DNA of 64,000 nucleotides from Cytophagaceae bacterium (GTDB lineage Bacteria; Bacteroidota; Bacteroidia; Cytophagales; Cytophagaceae): NCBI GenBank assembly GCA_025455005.1, contig JALONH010000007.1, positions 1 to 64,000 of the forward strand, read 5' to 3'. Shown piece by piece: positions 35,469 to 44,920 of this stretch (position 1 is its first letter; each line of letters starts with the position of its first letter). The notes under the pieces were generated by a model. It saw only the letters and a program-made list of their open reading frames with translations, ran no database searches and was not told where the DNA came from. The position numbers and the translations under genes were made by a program.

Positions 35469-37508
35469 TTATTTTTTTTGTTTAATTCCGGTAGAATCTA
35501 TTTCGTATTGTATAGAATTTTTTACGACATACAACTTGTTATCAATAATTTGCATGGATTCATACAACGTATCATTCACTAAGTTCCCCTTTTTGTTTAT
35601 AATTTGATATCCACTTGGCAGTTGTACAACAGCCATACCGTGTTGAATATCACTCACCCAAAGATAAGTACATGGGATGACCACAACTCCATTTTTATCT
35701 ATGAACCCCCATCCCTTTTTTTGTTGTACGGCAGCTAAACCTTCTTGATAGGGACGGACATTAAGAACAACTACCTTCAACGGTATGCCCGCTTCGTTTA
35801 CTATGGTCGTTTTTTTTCCATAAAGGGCGGCATAACGATCAATATCTAAAACCTTTATTTTCTGTGCTTTTATTCCTTTCGAAACAGTCCCCTTCTCATT
35901 CATAATATACCACAAATTGCTTCTTTGAACTATCCAATCGGGCCCAATTACTGTTGTATCTATTACTGTTAAAGGTTCGTTATGGAGGGCTTGTCCTCTG
36001 TATTTTAACACCCACCAGCCACTTGAATTTTGTGCGATAAAATAGATGCCGGATACACTTATATTACTATAGGGTGTTGCGATTAACTCTTTTCCATCTT
36101 GTGTTACTACTTTCCAAAATTGGTTTTGTTTTATTTTAAAAATATCGAGTTGTCCAATTTGATCCTGAACAATTGAATCATAAATAGACTCTATTATAGT
36201 GGTGTACTGTAGTGTTGCAGGGTCTGTCATTTCGATAACTCCATACAATCCATTTTTTTTATATATAGTCCGGTTATTCCGCACTGGATATAACGCATCA
36301 AAGGTCGATGATGTCCTACCGGTTTGCGTATTGTAAAAACAAATACCTTCATCTTCTTTCTTACATATAAGGATTGGAACCCCTGCTCCTTCTATTTGTA
36401 CCGACTTAAAATAGGGACTTTTAACAAACGTATTTATACCTTTTGAAGATACAATTTGTACTCCTTGTTTGCCTTTACATAAAGCAATAGGATAATCCGG
36501 AATTAACTGAATATATAAGTCATCCGTTTGACTTAAAATAGAATCTTTAAAATTTATTAATACCTTTTTATTGTTTTTTTCAACAACAGCCATGTAATGT
36601 TTAAAGTCGCTTGCAGAGGTGTAATGAATTGGTATTTGAACCTTTCCGAATGAATTCATATACCCATACTTTGTATCTTTTTTTACTTTAAAAAAAAGAT
36701 TACTAAAAGGGAAAATGCTATCATATTCTAATGGAGCGAGTGGCTGGCCATTAGTATGCATCAGCCCCATTTTGCCTCCTTTGGCTACAGCCAATATACC
36801 ATCTTTGGCCATGTAAACGGTATCGTACAAGGGTTGTAAGATTAATTTCCCTTCAATAGAAAAAGCCCCCCATTTTTCTTCTTGTTCAAAAATGACTGTT
36901 TTTAATGTAATCCGTTTTACACGAGTCATTTCACCCTGTATTAACTGACCACAATCCACATGATTTAATACAGTATAGTTACCATTGATTTCAACTAGGC
37001 TACAAGTGGAGGACATGGGTTGCGCTGTGGTATATTGAGCGGTACACATCCATTTTAATTTACTTTCATCGTATAAACCCCACAAGTTGTCCTTTTTTAA
37101 CCATGTCAGTTCTGTGTGATCTATCGTGCGAACTTCATCATATACTGCAGCAAGTGCTGTCCTGCCTTTATCATCTATTAACCCCCATTTGTTATTTTTT
37201 AATACCCATGCTTTATCGTATCGGAAAGGTTGTATTTTTTGGTACACGACCGGAACAATTAAATTTCCTTTACAATCAATAACGCCACATAAGTCCCCCT
37301 TTTGTACGATAGACTTGTTCGCACTATAAGGACTTACCTTCGTAAAGATGGGTTCTATCACCGGCATTCCCATTATATCAGCAAAGCCCCATGTTCGTTT
37401 CTCTTTATCGAAATATGGGAATAAATCTTCCGGACAGGAATTACCTTGTTGACCCCAAACGCAAAATCGTATTAAAAGAATACTAATTATAAGAATTGTT
37501 TTTTTCAT
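35469..37508 (-). CDS. WG-repeat protein, secreted
   Basis: 679 residues. Signal peptide ending near CVWGQQ. The body is a run of WG-type repeats, recognisable by core texts such as TWGFADIMGMPVIEP, KWGLIDDKGRTALAAVY, KMGLMHTNGQPLAPLEYD, KYGYMNSFGKVQIPIHY and GWGFIDKNGVVVIPCTY. Each unit is about 35-60 residues and predicted to be beta-rich. Such proteins are common in Bacteroidota envelopes; their function is unknown. It starts 8 bases downstream of the SpmAB-like gene end, so co-transcription is likely, without an obvious functional link. Confidence 0.9.
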   Translation of the reverse strand: MKKTILIISILLIRFCVWGQQGNSCPEDLFPYFDKEKRTWGFADIMGMPVIEPIFTKVSPYSANKSIVQKGDLCGVIDCKGNLIVPVVYQKIQPFRYDKAWVLKNNKWGLIDDKGRTALAAVYDEVRTIDHTELTWLKKDNLWGLYDESKLKWMCTAQYTTAQPMSSTCSLVEINGNYTVLNHVDCGQLIQGEMTRVKRITLKTVIFEQEEKWGAFSIEGKLILQPLYDTVYMAKDGILAVAKGGKMGLMHTNGQPLAPLEYDSIFPFSNLFFKVKKDTKYGYMNSFGKVQIPIHYTSASDFKHYMAVVEKNNKKVLINFKDSILSQTDDLYIQLIPDYPIALCKGKQGVQIVSSKGINTFVKSPYFKSVQIEGAGVPILICKKEDEGICFYNTQTGRTSSTFDALYPVRNNRTIYKKNGLYGVIEMTDPATLQYTTIIESIYDSIVQDQIGQLDIFKIKQNQFWKVVTQDGKELIATPYSNISVSGIYFIAQNSSGWWVLKYRGQALHNEPLTVIDTTVIGPDWIVQRSNLWYIMNEKGTVSKGIKAQKIKVLDIDRYAALYGKKTTIVNEAGIPLKVVVLNVRPYQEGLAAVQQKKGWGFIDKNGVVVIPCTYLWVSDIQHGMAVVQLPSGYQIINKKGNLVNDTLYESMQIIDNKLYVVKNSIQYEIDSTGIKQKK

Positions 37509-37516
37509 AACTCATT

Positions 37517-38746
37517 TTAGAATTTCCACCAGGCGACGATTGTTATTGCAGCCACAATACTGGCTGCATCGGCTATCAATCCACAGGTAATGGCATACCG
37601 TGTTTGTTTGATACCTACTGATCCAAAATAAACGGCAACAATGTAAAATGTTGTATCAACAGAACCTTGAAAAACGCAAGCTAATCGCCCCGGTATAGAA
37701 TCGGCACCATACTGTTGCATGGTTTCTAACATCATTGCCCGAGCTCCGGATCCACTTAACGGCTTCATGAATGCAGTAGGTATTGCTTTAATAACATCCG
37801 TGAAATATCCACTTCCACCCATGGACTCTATTTGTTCAATTAAAAATTCAAAAACACCACTAGATTTAAAAACAGCAATAGCGGATAGAAGGCCTACCAT
37901 ATACGGAATAATTTTAATGGCAACCGAGAATCCTTCTTTAGCACCTTCTATAAAAACATCAAAGACGACTAATTTTTTGTACCAACCATACCACATAAAA
38001 AGTAGAAGGATGCTGAATAAGATGAAATTTCCGATTACAGAAGATACTTGACCAAATGTATGAGGGAATACTACTAATAATCCCCATACCAATGCGGTTA
38101 AAAAGATAACTATACTTACTAAAGATAGTAGGATTATGGGTTGAAATAAATTGATACGCTGATAAATGGAAACGGCAATTAATCCGGCTAATGTGGAACA
38201 AAAAGTTGTAAGAAGAATCGGTAAAAAAACGTCACTGGGATCTACTGCGCCTAACTGATGACGGAATAACATAATATTAACCGGTATAATGGTTAAACCA
38301 CTGGTATTTAATACTAAAAACATGATTTGAGCATTACTGGCTACTTCTTTTGTTGGATTTAATTCTTGAAGACCTTGCATTGCCTTTAAGCCTAATGGGG
38401 TGGCGGCATTGTCAAGCCCTAACATATTGGCCGAAAAATTCATCATGATGTTACCCATTACCGGATGTTGGGAAGGGATATCGGGAAATAAATGTTTAAA
38501 AAAAGGATTGATAAATTTTGAAAATTTTTCGATAATACCACTGCGTTCGGCTATTAATAATATTCCCATCCATAATGTTAACATACCGGTTAAACCCAAA
38601 GACAATTCAAAAGCATCTTTGGACATATCAAATAAGGCTTTTATAATCTCCGGAAAAGCGTCTAGGTTTCCATATACAATAGTTTTAATTAAAACAATGA
38701 TAAAGGAAAAGGTAAAAAAGGCTATCCAGATATAGGTTAGGAACAT
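37517..38746 (-). CDS. SpmA/SpmB fused nucleoside-recognition (Gate) membrane protein
   Basis: 409 residues with about eight to ten membrane segments. The N-half resembles SpmA (MGNIMMNFSANMLGLDNAATPLGLKAM), and the C-half SpmB (KAIPTAFMKPLSGSGARAMMLETM and QGSVDTTFYIVAVYFGSVGIKQTRY). In Bacillus the two are separate spore-maturation proteins; the fused form occurs in non-sporulating Bacteroidota. The Gate fold is shared with concentrative nucleoside transporters, so a transport role is likely but the substrate is not known. It precedes the WG-repeat gene by 8 bases. Confidence 0.9.
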   Translation of the reverse strand: MFLTYIWIAFFTFSFIIVLIKTIVYGNLDAFPEIIKALFDMSKDAFELSLGLTGMLTLWMGILLIAERSGIIEKFSKFINPFFKHLFPDIPSQHPVMGNIMMNFSANMLGLDNAATPLGLKAMQGLQELNPTKEVASNAQIMFLVLNTSGLTIIPVNIMLFRHQLGAVDPSDVFLPILLTTFCSTLAGLIAVSIYQRINLFQPIILLSLVSIVIFLTALVWGLLVVFPHTFGQVSSVIGNFILFSILLLFMWYGWYKKLVVFDVFIEGAKEGFSVAIKIIPYMVGLLSAIAVFKSSGVFEFLIEQIESMGGSGYFTDVIKAIPTAFMKPLSGSGARAMMLETMQQYGADSIPGRLACVFQGSVDTTFYIVAVYFGSVGIKQTRYAITCGLIADAASIVAAITIVAWWKF

Positions 38747-38793
38747 AATAATCTATAATTTTAAACGTATTAAACATACAAAAAATAATTGAT

Positions 38794-39453
38794 ATGATTA
38801 ACAAGTGCTTTTTTTATACCCTAGCGGTTCTTTTTGCTTTTACTGAATCTAAAGCGCAAGACAATACAGTAATGATAAAAGATAATGCTATTAAAGTAAG
38901 TGCCACTGCATTTATCGCGAGTTCTTTTGTATTATCGTATGAAAGAAATATTAAAAGTAATTTATCCTTACAATTTACCGGTGGAATAACGGCAAGAGAA
39001 AAAGATCCGTATTACTATTCCCCTAGCATGCCATCTTATTTAGTAGGTAGTAAAGATAAAGTATTTGGTTTTAATCTAGAAGGCGCTTTACGGGTCTATC
39101 TAATTCAACAACGGTATGCCATGTCCGGAATTTATGCTTCTCCATATGCGCGCTACCAAAATTTAGATTTTACCGTACTTACCGATACCTACAGTAATAT
39201 TACATCAACATATGTATATCAAAATGTCAATTATACCTTAACTACTTATGAAGCCGGATTTTTATTTGGTTATCAATGGGTCATTTCTGACTTATTTATC
39301 TTGGATACCTTTATTGGTGGTTGTTTAAAATATTCTGAATCCGATCAACCTGTATGGTATAATGATTACAATTATTCTTTCGATACTATAGAAAATTTAA
39401 ATTATACAGGTGTAGCTCCTAGAGGTGGTTTACGCCTTGGTTTTAAATTTTAA
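38794..39453 (+). CDS. outer membrane beta-barrel protein
   Basis: 219 residues. Signal peptide ending near SKAQDN. The sequence alternates aromatic and polar residues as in small beta-barrels (KVSATAFIASSFVLSYERNIKSNLSLQF, GAALRVYLIQQRYAMSGIYASPYARYQ, YEAGFLFGYQWVI) and ends in LRLGFKF, a C-terminal aromatic strand that is recognised by the BAM complex. About eight strands are expected. It resembles DUF3575-type proteins; no function is known. It is convergent with the B12-operon gene, 1 base apart. Confidence 0.8.
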   Translation: MINKCFFYTLAVLFAFTESKAQDNTVMIKDNAIKVSATAFIASSFVLSYERNIKSNLSLQFTGGITAREKDPYYYSPSMPSYLVGSKDKVFGFNLEGALRVYLIQQRYAMSGIYASPYARYQNLDFTVLTDTYSNITSTYVYQNVNYTLTTYEAGFLFGYQWVISDLFILDTFIGGCLKYSESDQPVWYNDYNYSFDTIENLNYTGVAPRGGLRLGFKF

Positions 39454-39454
39454 T

Positions 39455-40483
39455 TTAAGGTTGAAATAAAAAATACCCGCTAATAATCCCTCCGGTAAAT
39501 TGATTTACCGGATTATTATTTTTATCATAAATGAAAATATCGGAGGCTTGAACAAAATCTTTCGCATCGCTTAACCATAAATAGTGTTCAGAACTCATTG
39601 GATTAATACCGATGGCATAATAGTTTTTCTGTTGGCCGTTTATAATTTTTACAGGTGCATTAGAATGTTTTAGATTATATTGGTATACGTCTTGGTTGAT
39701 CCAATATATATCTTGAGTATTAGGGTCGTATCCTAATTTTGATACTAATAGGTTAGTAGGCCAAGTGGTTACCTTCCGTTTTTGTTTGTTGTTTAAGGAG
39801 TAGAGAGTGATTCCTCCATCTGAAGTTGAATTTCCATAATAAGCAATACAAAGTGCTGTATCGCCTATGGATACTAGTGAATACGGACCTCCTCCAATTT
39901 CAATACTATCTATTCGGTTGGCTGTTTTTTTATTTAAAACTAATACAATGTTTTTATTAGGACAGGATATATAGAGAGAATCTCCTATCGTAACCATAGA
40001 TTCTGTCCATGTTTGGGTTGGAATGGATGAAAGCATACTTAAACCAGATACACTTCCTACATCCAGGGTATTACTATATAAGTTGCTAACAAAAAATGTA
40101 TCACCGGAAAAGACCATATACCTTGGTGAATTTAAAGAACGGATACTTTTTATCCAATGTAATTTTTCATCGAAAACCTCAATTTTACCTGAATTGTTAA
40201 CAACGACAAAATAGTATCCTCTATAAAAATACATAGACTGTGCCACATCCCCTAAGGTAAAAGATGGATTCAAAGTGGTTAGAATTGAATTATTAATTAG
40301 AGAAGTGGAAGCATCTACATAGGAAATACTACTATTAGCACTTTGGAAGTTTCCTTCATTTACTATCCAAACACCATTAGATATACCCGCCGGAATCGAA
40401 GGGGTTATCGATTCCGGTGGATTACATGCATTAAAGAGTAAAAGAAGTAGGAGACTACTGCTTAATGATAGTATACATTTCAT
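39455..40483 (-). CDS. BtuG-like surface lipoprotein (YncE/DUF5074 beta-propeller)
   Basis: 342 residues from ATG 40483 (MKCILSLSSSLLLLLLFNAC); an upstream ATG adds 9. Lipobox near FNAC. Repeated blade-like segments (GVWIVNEGNFQSANSSISYVD, SPRYMVFSGDTFFVSNLYS, SMVTIGDSLYISCPNKNIVLVLN) fit a seven-bladed propeller of the YncE/DUF5074 type. In gut Bacteroides such proteins (BtuG) cap BtuB and bind cobalamin with very high affinity. Here it is third in an operon with btuB and a DUF4465 protein under a cobalamin riboswitch, so the same role is likely. It overlaps the upstream gene by 29 bases. No cobalamin-binding residues were assigned. Confidence 0.82.
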   Translation of the reverse strand: MKCILSLSSSLLLLLLFNACNPPESITPSIPAGISNGVWIVNEGNFQSANSSISYVDASTSLINNSILTTLNPSFTLGDVAQSMYFYRGYYFVVVNNSGKIEVFDEKLHWIKSIRSLNSPRYMVFSGDTFFVSNLYSNTLDVGSVSGLSMLSSIPTQTWTESMVTIGDSLYISCPNKNIVLVLNKKTANRIDSIEIGGGPYSLVSIGDTALCIAYYGNSTSDGGITLYSLNNKQKRKVTTWPTNLLVSKLGYDPNTQDIYWINQDVYQYNLKHSNAPVKIINGQQKNYYAIGINPMSSEHYLWLSDAKDFVQASDIFIYDKNNNPVNQFTGGIISGYFLFQP

Positions 40484-42071
40484 TTTCGATGTATAATAAG
40501 TAAATACCATTTAACCAATTTTCAGTAGATAGGGTCGTCATATCCGAAAGAACTTTTTCTTCAATAACAGTACCCACTACATTCGTTATTTTTATAGAGT
40601 ATGATCCGGTAGTTTTTGGTTTTAACTGAATTTTATCTGTACATGGGTTAGGATATATTTCGAATAAACTATTTTTAACACTTGTAATAGCAGTTGGTGA
40701 TACGGAATGTATCACTCCAACTGCATCCAGATCAAATCCACCACTAGTAAAATTAGTAGTATACGGGTCATTGATTGTATTGCCTATACTATCTTTTATA
40801 GCACCGCGTTCTACAGAACCTACTACATCGATTATTTTTACATGTGTAATATTATTTTTATCTAGTAAGGCATAATCAGGTATATCATCTAGGTTAAAAG
40901 GAGTTCCAAAATTCCCTGTATATTTTCCGGCAATATTATGTAATAGTTGAACATCTGTAGTGCCAAAAGTTCCTGTTTGAACAGAAGTTGATGTTTTGCT
41001 TATACAAGGAAACCTAAAATAATGGATTCCATCCGAACTTACTTCTACTACTGCCAATTCTACAAAATCTTCAGTTGGAGATAATGTAAATCCATTTTCA
41101 AAAATTACGAAGTCAGCTCCAGGTCCATTTACGATTGCTCTTTCAAATGATACGACGGCTACTCCACTGTCTCCTAAGGAAACAACGGTTCCATCGGCAC
41201 TGCCCATAGCGTTGGTTTCTTCTCCCACTGTTACGCTTCCTAAAGAAGGAGTTGCGATGTCTCTATATCCTCTGGTTAGAGTAACTTGATTTGCCCATTG
41301 TTGGATAGAAGAAGCATTTTTATTAATACCTAATACACCACCATTACTCATACTGGGATCGTATAAGGGCTCATTGAAATGATCCATTGCAAAATATACC
41401 GGAGTATTGATACCAAACATACCTACATCAGTAGAAGAGAAAAATACTTTCAAACTATCTACATTACCTAAAGGTCTTAAATCCACCCAAGTCCAATGAT
41501 CCACGATGTAGTCTTTTGAGTTATCAGTAAATCTAAAGTCTGCAAGATAAAATTCAACCGTATCCGGAGCAGGTTGATTATTGTTAAATCCGGTAATATG
41601 TACCGTGAAATAATCAGGGTCATTTCCACTGATACCACCAAATGCTTTAGAAAACATATTTCCGTTTTCTATTACTTTATACGTATATGTCGTATTCGTG
41701 ATATAGAAACCACTTACTTGTTTATGTCGCGCCGAACCGGTTAATATTATAGTACTAGTATCATACCCTACCATATAGGTAGTGCTATTCCCTACTCCTT
41801 TTCCAGTAATAGCAGAATAAGCATTTAAAAATGTTCCGGTTTGTGTATCCGTTCTATTGGATGGAACGAATCCATTACTAAAATAATCTCCATAAATAGA
41901 AGATGTAATAACATAGGGGAAAGCCGCTTGCCCATCATTTATCCATGTAGAGACCGACGATTCAAAATTTGTATTGGGAGTCGATAGTAAGCTTTCAAAG
42001 GTGGATGTTTGAGCCCAGTTGATTAAACTGTTCAAACACATTAAGGATAGAATTAAGAATGGTTTTTTCAT
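40455..42071 (-). CDS. DUF4465 protein with T9SS sorting domain
   Basis: 538 residues from ATG 42071 (MKKPFLILSLMCLNSLINWAQ); the frame is open further upstream but inside btuB. The stop of btuB and this ATG share one base (TAATG), so translation is coupled. A signal peptide is followed by a DUF4465 domain (about 25-260) with the texts WTWVDLRPLGN and DHFNEP, then a domain with GADFVIFENGF (about 310-450), and a C-terminal sorting domain (LFEIYPNPCTDKIQL to the end). It is thus exported by the type IX system and attached to the cell surface. DUF4465 genes often accompany btuB in Bacteroidota (family knowledge); a role in cobalamin capture is inferred. Confidence 0.85.
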   Translation of the reverse strand: MKKPFLILSLMCLNSLINWAQTSTFESLLSTPNTNFESSVSTWINDGQAAFPYVITSSIYGDYFSNGFVPSNRTDTQTGTFLNAYSAITGKGVGNSTTYMVGYDTSTIILTGSARHKQVSGFYITNTTYTYKVIENGNMFSKAFGGISGNDPDYFTVHITGFNNNQPAPDTVEFYLADFRFTDNSKDYIVDHWTWVDLRPLGNVDSLKVFFSSTDVGMFGINTPVYFAMDHFNEPLYDPSMSNGGVLGINKNASSIQQWANQVTLTRGYRDIATPSLGSVTVGEETNAMGSADGTVVSLGDSGVAVVSFERAIVNGPGADFVIFENGFTLSPTEDFVELAVVEVSSDGIHYFRFPCISKTSTSVQTGTFGTTDVQLLHNIAGKYTGNFGTPFNLDDIPDYALLDKNNITHVKIIDVVGSVERGAIKDSIGNTINDPYTTNFTSGGFDLDAVGVIHSVSPTAITSVKNSLFEIYPNPCTDKIQLKPKTTGSYSIKITNVVGTVIEEKVLSDMTTLSTENWLNGIYLLYIENEMYTIIKQ

Positions 42072-43969
42072 TAGAAATGAAGGGTTAATTGTATAGTATA
42101 GTTTCGTAATGGCAGGGGTCTTCCTGCCATCAATTGGTAATGGGTATTGGTAATATTTTGGATCATGAATTGGATTTGTCCCCTCTGGACGGAATTGTAG
42201 AATATATCGTAATTCAATTGCCCATTGAGTATTGTAAAGGCGTCCAGCCAAGTGGAATTGTCACTTGTTGTAAAGCGCCAAGAATTCCACTGTAATTGAA
42301 TACTTAAACTAAAACGTTGAAAAGAATATAGTCCGCTACAAGAGAATTTGTATGGAGGAATATATATCAGTTGCTTCCCTTCTACAGCTGTATTGCTATC
42401 GGATGATGTGATTGTTATCGTTTTATAGTAGCCCATTTCTGCTTGAATACCAATTTTATGGAGCGGAGAAAATGGATGAAATAGTTTACCGGATACTTCA
42501 ATTCCTGAATTTTCGACTTTACGAATGTTTTCTGCACTCCAATACCCTAGATTGGGTTGCCAGAGAATCCAATCATTTATTTTACCATAGAAAGCACTAC
42601 AATCCAAAGCCCCCATCCAAGAAGCAGTGGATTTAGACCATTCCACTCCTACTTCTGTTTGCCCTCCTTTTTCCGGATTCAAGTCCTTATTACCACCCGG
42701 ATTCCAATACAAATCATTTAAGGTGGGAAGTCGGTATACACCGGAATATTTTGTTCGGACAAGAAAATATTTTTTGAATCGATACTCAGCTCCTATTGAA
42801 GGTACAGGATGTAAAAGTCTTGTTTGATATTCTTGTCTTAAACTGATTTGAACTTTAAGAGATGAAGTGATTTTCCATTGACCGGAAAGAAAATAACTTA
42901 AACGAGGTAAATATATTTTAGAAGGGGAATAATTAGCAGTAGAAGTCCATTGTCCAAGGTATTGTAAGCCTGTAGTCCATTGCATTTTTGAAGAAATCTG
43001 ATGATAAAATTCGTAGTCCACGGATAATTGGGTAGGTTGAATAACAGAATAAAGGGAACTCTTCTCAGAGCTATACCACATTTTATCTCGTTGTACTCCT
43101 ATTCGAATCAACTGCTTACTTTTTTTTAACAGTTGACTTACGATAAATCCGGATTTCAACCAACGATCTTTTTGTTGGCCGTCATTGGGTACTTCAATAG
43201 TGCTTATTAATCCTCTGTTCGCCCATTGGTACCATGACCACCACTGTATGTTAATATTTTTTTTGGAAAATTGATATTGAGTAAAGACACCTGTTTGAAT
43301 AGAAGAAGCATTAGTTATAGTATGTCTTTCTTTTCCATTTGGTGAAGATGTCCAATAGGAATAATCGTTTGCAGATTTTAGTAAATAGGGTTGCATTTTC
43401 CATTGGTGGTGTTTAAACTTTCCTTGATAAAGAAGGTATCCGGAATAGGAATGAAAACTTCCTATTGAGGTTTGTACTGTCAACTGTTTACTTTTTCCTG
43501 TATCAATACTAGATTTCCAATCAATGACTCCTCCTATGGCTCCACTTCCAATGACGGCACTTTGCGCACCATATTGTAGTGATGTAGATGAAAATAAAAA
43601 GGAAGGAAGAAGTGAATAATCCATCATTCCGGTAGTAGCGGAATTTATATTCATTCCATTGATACTCGTTCTGGTTTGAGTTGGACTTGTTCCTCTAAAA
43701 CTAATAGTGCTTAAGGAATTGCCCCCATAATTTTTTATATATATGGAGGATAATAAGGATAATGTTTCAGTTGAATAGGGAGAAATAGCAAGACTTTTGC
43801 TTAGTTCGACCTGTTTTGAACCTAGAGCATGAGTTGTCGTACGGTCAGCGCAAACTACTACCGTATCAATGGTTTGAACAAATGTGCGGGATTGGCTATA
43901 GGAAATATAGCTTACCAATAGAAGGAATAGTAACCAACTATATCGTATCCCAACGTAACTGTTTTTCAT
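42071..43969 (-). CDS. btuB: TonB-dependent outer membrane cobalamin receptor
   Basis: 632 residues, typical of BtuB (about 600-650). Signal peptide ending near ISYSQS. A TonB-box-like IDTVVVCAD (near 34-42), then the plug domain with STISFRGTSPTQTRTSINGMNI and SGAIGGVIDW, then a 22-strand barrel whose last strand is NYTIQLTLHF with terminal Phe. The substrate is inferred from the cobalamin riboswitch directly upstream and from the two downstream genes. It moves vitamin B12 across the outer membrane using energy from TonB-ExbBD. First gene of the operon. The inner membrane BtuCDF genes are not in this window. Confidence 0.92.
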   Translation of the reverse strand: MKNSYVGIRYSWLLFLLLVSYISYSQSRTFVQTIDTVVVCADRTTTHALGSKQVELSKSLAISPYSTETLSLLSSIYIKNYGGNSLSTISFRGTSPTQTRTSINGMNINSATTGMMDYSLLPSFLFSSTSLQYGAQSAVIGSGAIGGVIDWKSSIDTGKSKQLTVQTSIGSFHSYSGYLLYQGKFKHHQWKMQPYLLKSANDYSYWTSSPNGKERHTITNASSIQTGVFTQYQFSKKNINIQWWSWYQWANRGLISTIEVPNDGQQKDRWLKSGFIVSQLLKKSKQLIRIGVQRDKMWYSSEKSSLYSVIQPTQLSVDYEFYHQISSKMQWTTGLQYLGQWTSTANYSPSKIYLPRLSYFLSGQWKITSSLKVQISLRQEYQTRLLHPVPSIGAEYRFKKYFLVRTKYSGVYRLPTLNDLYWNPGGNKDLNPEKGGQTEVGVEWSKSTASWMGALDCSAFYGKINDWILWQPNLGYWSAENIRKVENSGIEVSGKLFHPFSPLHKIGIQAEMGYYKTITITSSDSNTAVEGKQLIYIPPYKFSCSGLYSFQRFSLSIQLQWNSWRFTTSDNSTWLDAFTILNGQLNYDIFYNSVQRGQIQFMIQNITNTHYQLMAGRPLPLRNYTIQLTLHF

Positions 43970-44075
43970 AGCTTATTCGATTGGAAGTTTCCATCGAAAG
44001 CCAAACATGTTAAGGGAAGATAAATCGTATTAAGGACTTACCCTTAGCCTTTTCACCGAAAGCTTCGAATAGTAT

Positions 44076-44232
44076 CTATTGGCAGGTCTTCTGACTTTCT
44101 CCATTTTATCTGTCTTCCCAAGCTAAACTTAGTGACTGAAATAGATAAAACGCTTTATGAGATTACAGCAGCGGGAACTGTTCCGGACTTACACCGGATT
44201 CCCTTTTAATTCCATTACAGAAATAATGGAAA
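44076..44232 (-). promoter_or_regulatory. cobalamin riboswitch
   Basis: Read on the minus strand it holds the conserved core elements: AATCCGGTGTAAGTCCGGAA (pairing arms near 44199-44180), the CCCGCTGCTGTAATC segment (44175-44161), and a B12-box-like AGTCAGAAGACCTGCC at 44096-44081. The order and spacing are those of the classical Cbl aptamer. The btuB ATG lies 112 bases past the B12 box. No run of T follows a strong hairpin in that gap, so control may act on translation. High cobalamin is expected to shut off the uptake operon. Confidence 0.93.
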
Positions 44233-44278
44233 CCAAAAGACAATACAAAATTAAATATTTTATAGTATAATAAAAAAA

Positions 44279-44920
44279 TTATATTAGTTTATTTTCCATA
44301 GCTATTCGAATTAACTCTGCAGTATTCTGCGCTTTTAATTTTTTCATGATGTTAATCCGATGTGTTTCAACCGTCCGTGTACTGATGATTAATTTCTCGG
44401 CTATCATTTTAGTACTTAAACCTTCTGCCACTTCTTTTAATACTTCCTTTTCTCTTTGAGTTAATACATTTTCTAATGATACATCGGATGTTTTTTGATT
44501 GCTTAATCCTTGTATTAGAATTTCAGAAACGGTTGAATTAAAATATTTCTGACCATTATATACTTGTTTCAAACCATATATAATTTCTTCATGATTGGCA
44601 TTTTTAAGTAAATAAGACATGGCACCGGCTTGTACACTTTTTAAAATATACTCCGGATCTTCATGCATAGATAAAATAACACATTTTATGGATGGGTTAA
44701 TTTCTCTAACTTCTCGTATTACCTGTATACCATTTTTAATGGGCATGTTCAAATCCAATAATGCAATATCCGGTATCTCTTGAAGTATTATATCAATAGC
44801 TTCAACTCCTGTTGTTGCCTCCCCTACGATTTCTGCTCCCCACTCTTTCTGCAATAAATTTTTTACACCATCTCGCAGTAAAATGTGATCGTCGGCTATT
44901 ACGATTCTAACTTTATTCAT
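44279..44920 (-). CDS. NarL/FixJ-type response regulator
   Basis: 213 residues. Receiver domain 1-120: acidic pair D10-D11, phospho-acceptor D56 in ALLDLNMP, conserved Lys near residue 105 (LLKNA). C-terminal LuxR-type helix-turn-helix: LTQREKEVLKEVAEGLSTKMIAEKLIISTRTVETHRINIMKKL. It binds DNA after phosphorylation by the kinase encoded just before it; the two genes overlap by 8 bases. It is the last gene of the receptor-kinase-regulator run. Targets unknown; the TonB-dependent receptor gene at the head of the run is a candidate. Confidence 0.95.
   Translation of the reverse strand: MNKVRIVIADDHILLRDGVKNLLQKEWGAEIVGEATTGVEAIDIILQEIPDIALLDLNMPIKNGIQVIREVREINPSIKCVILSMHEDPEYILKSVQAGAMSYLLKNANHEEIIYGLKQVYNGQKYFNSTVSEILIQGLSNQKTSDVSLENVLTQREKEVLKEVAEGLSTKMIAEKLIISTRTVETHRINIMKKLKAQNTAELIRIAMENKLI

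Noticed and set aside
44076-44232. Other riboswitch classes for the conserved block upstream of btuB
   Set aside because: The B12 box and the GCTGCTGTAATC core in the right order fit only the cobalamin class, and the downstream gene agrees.
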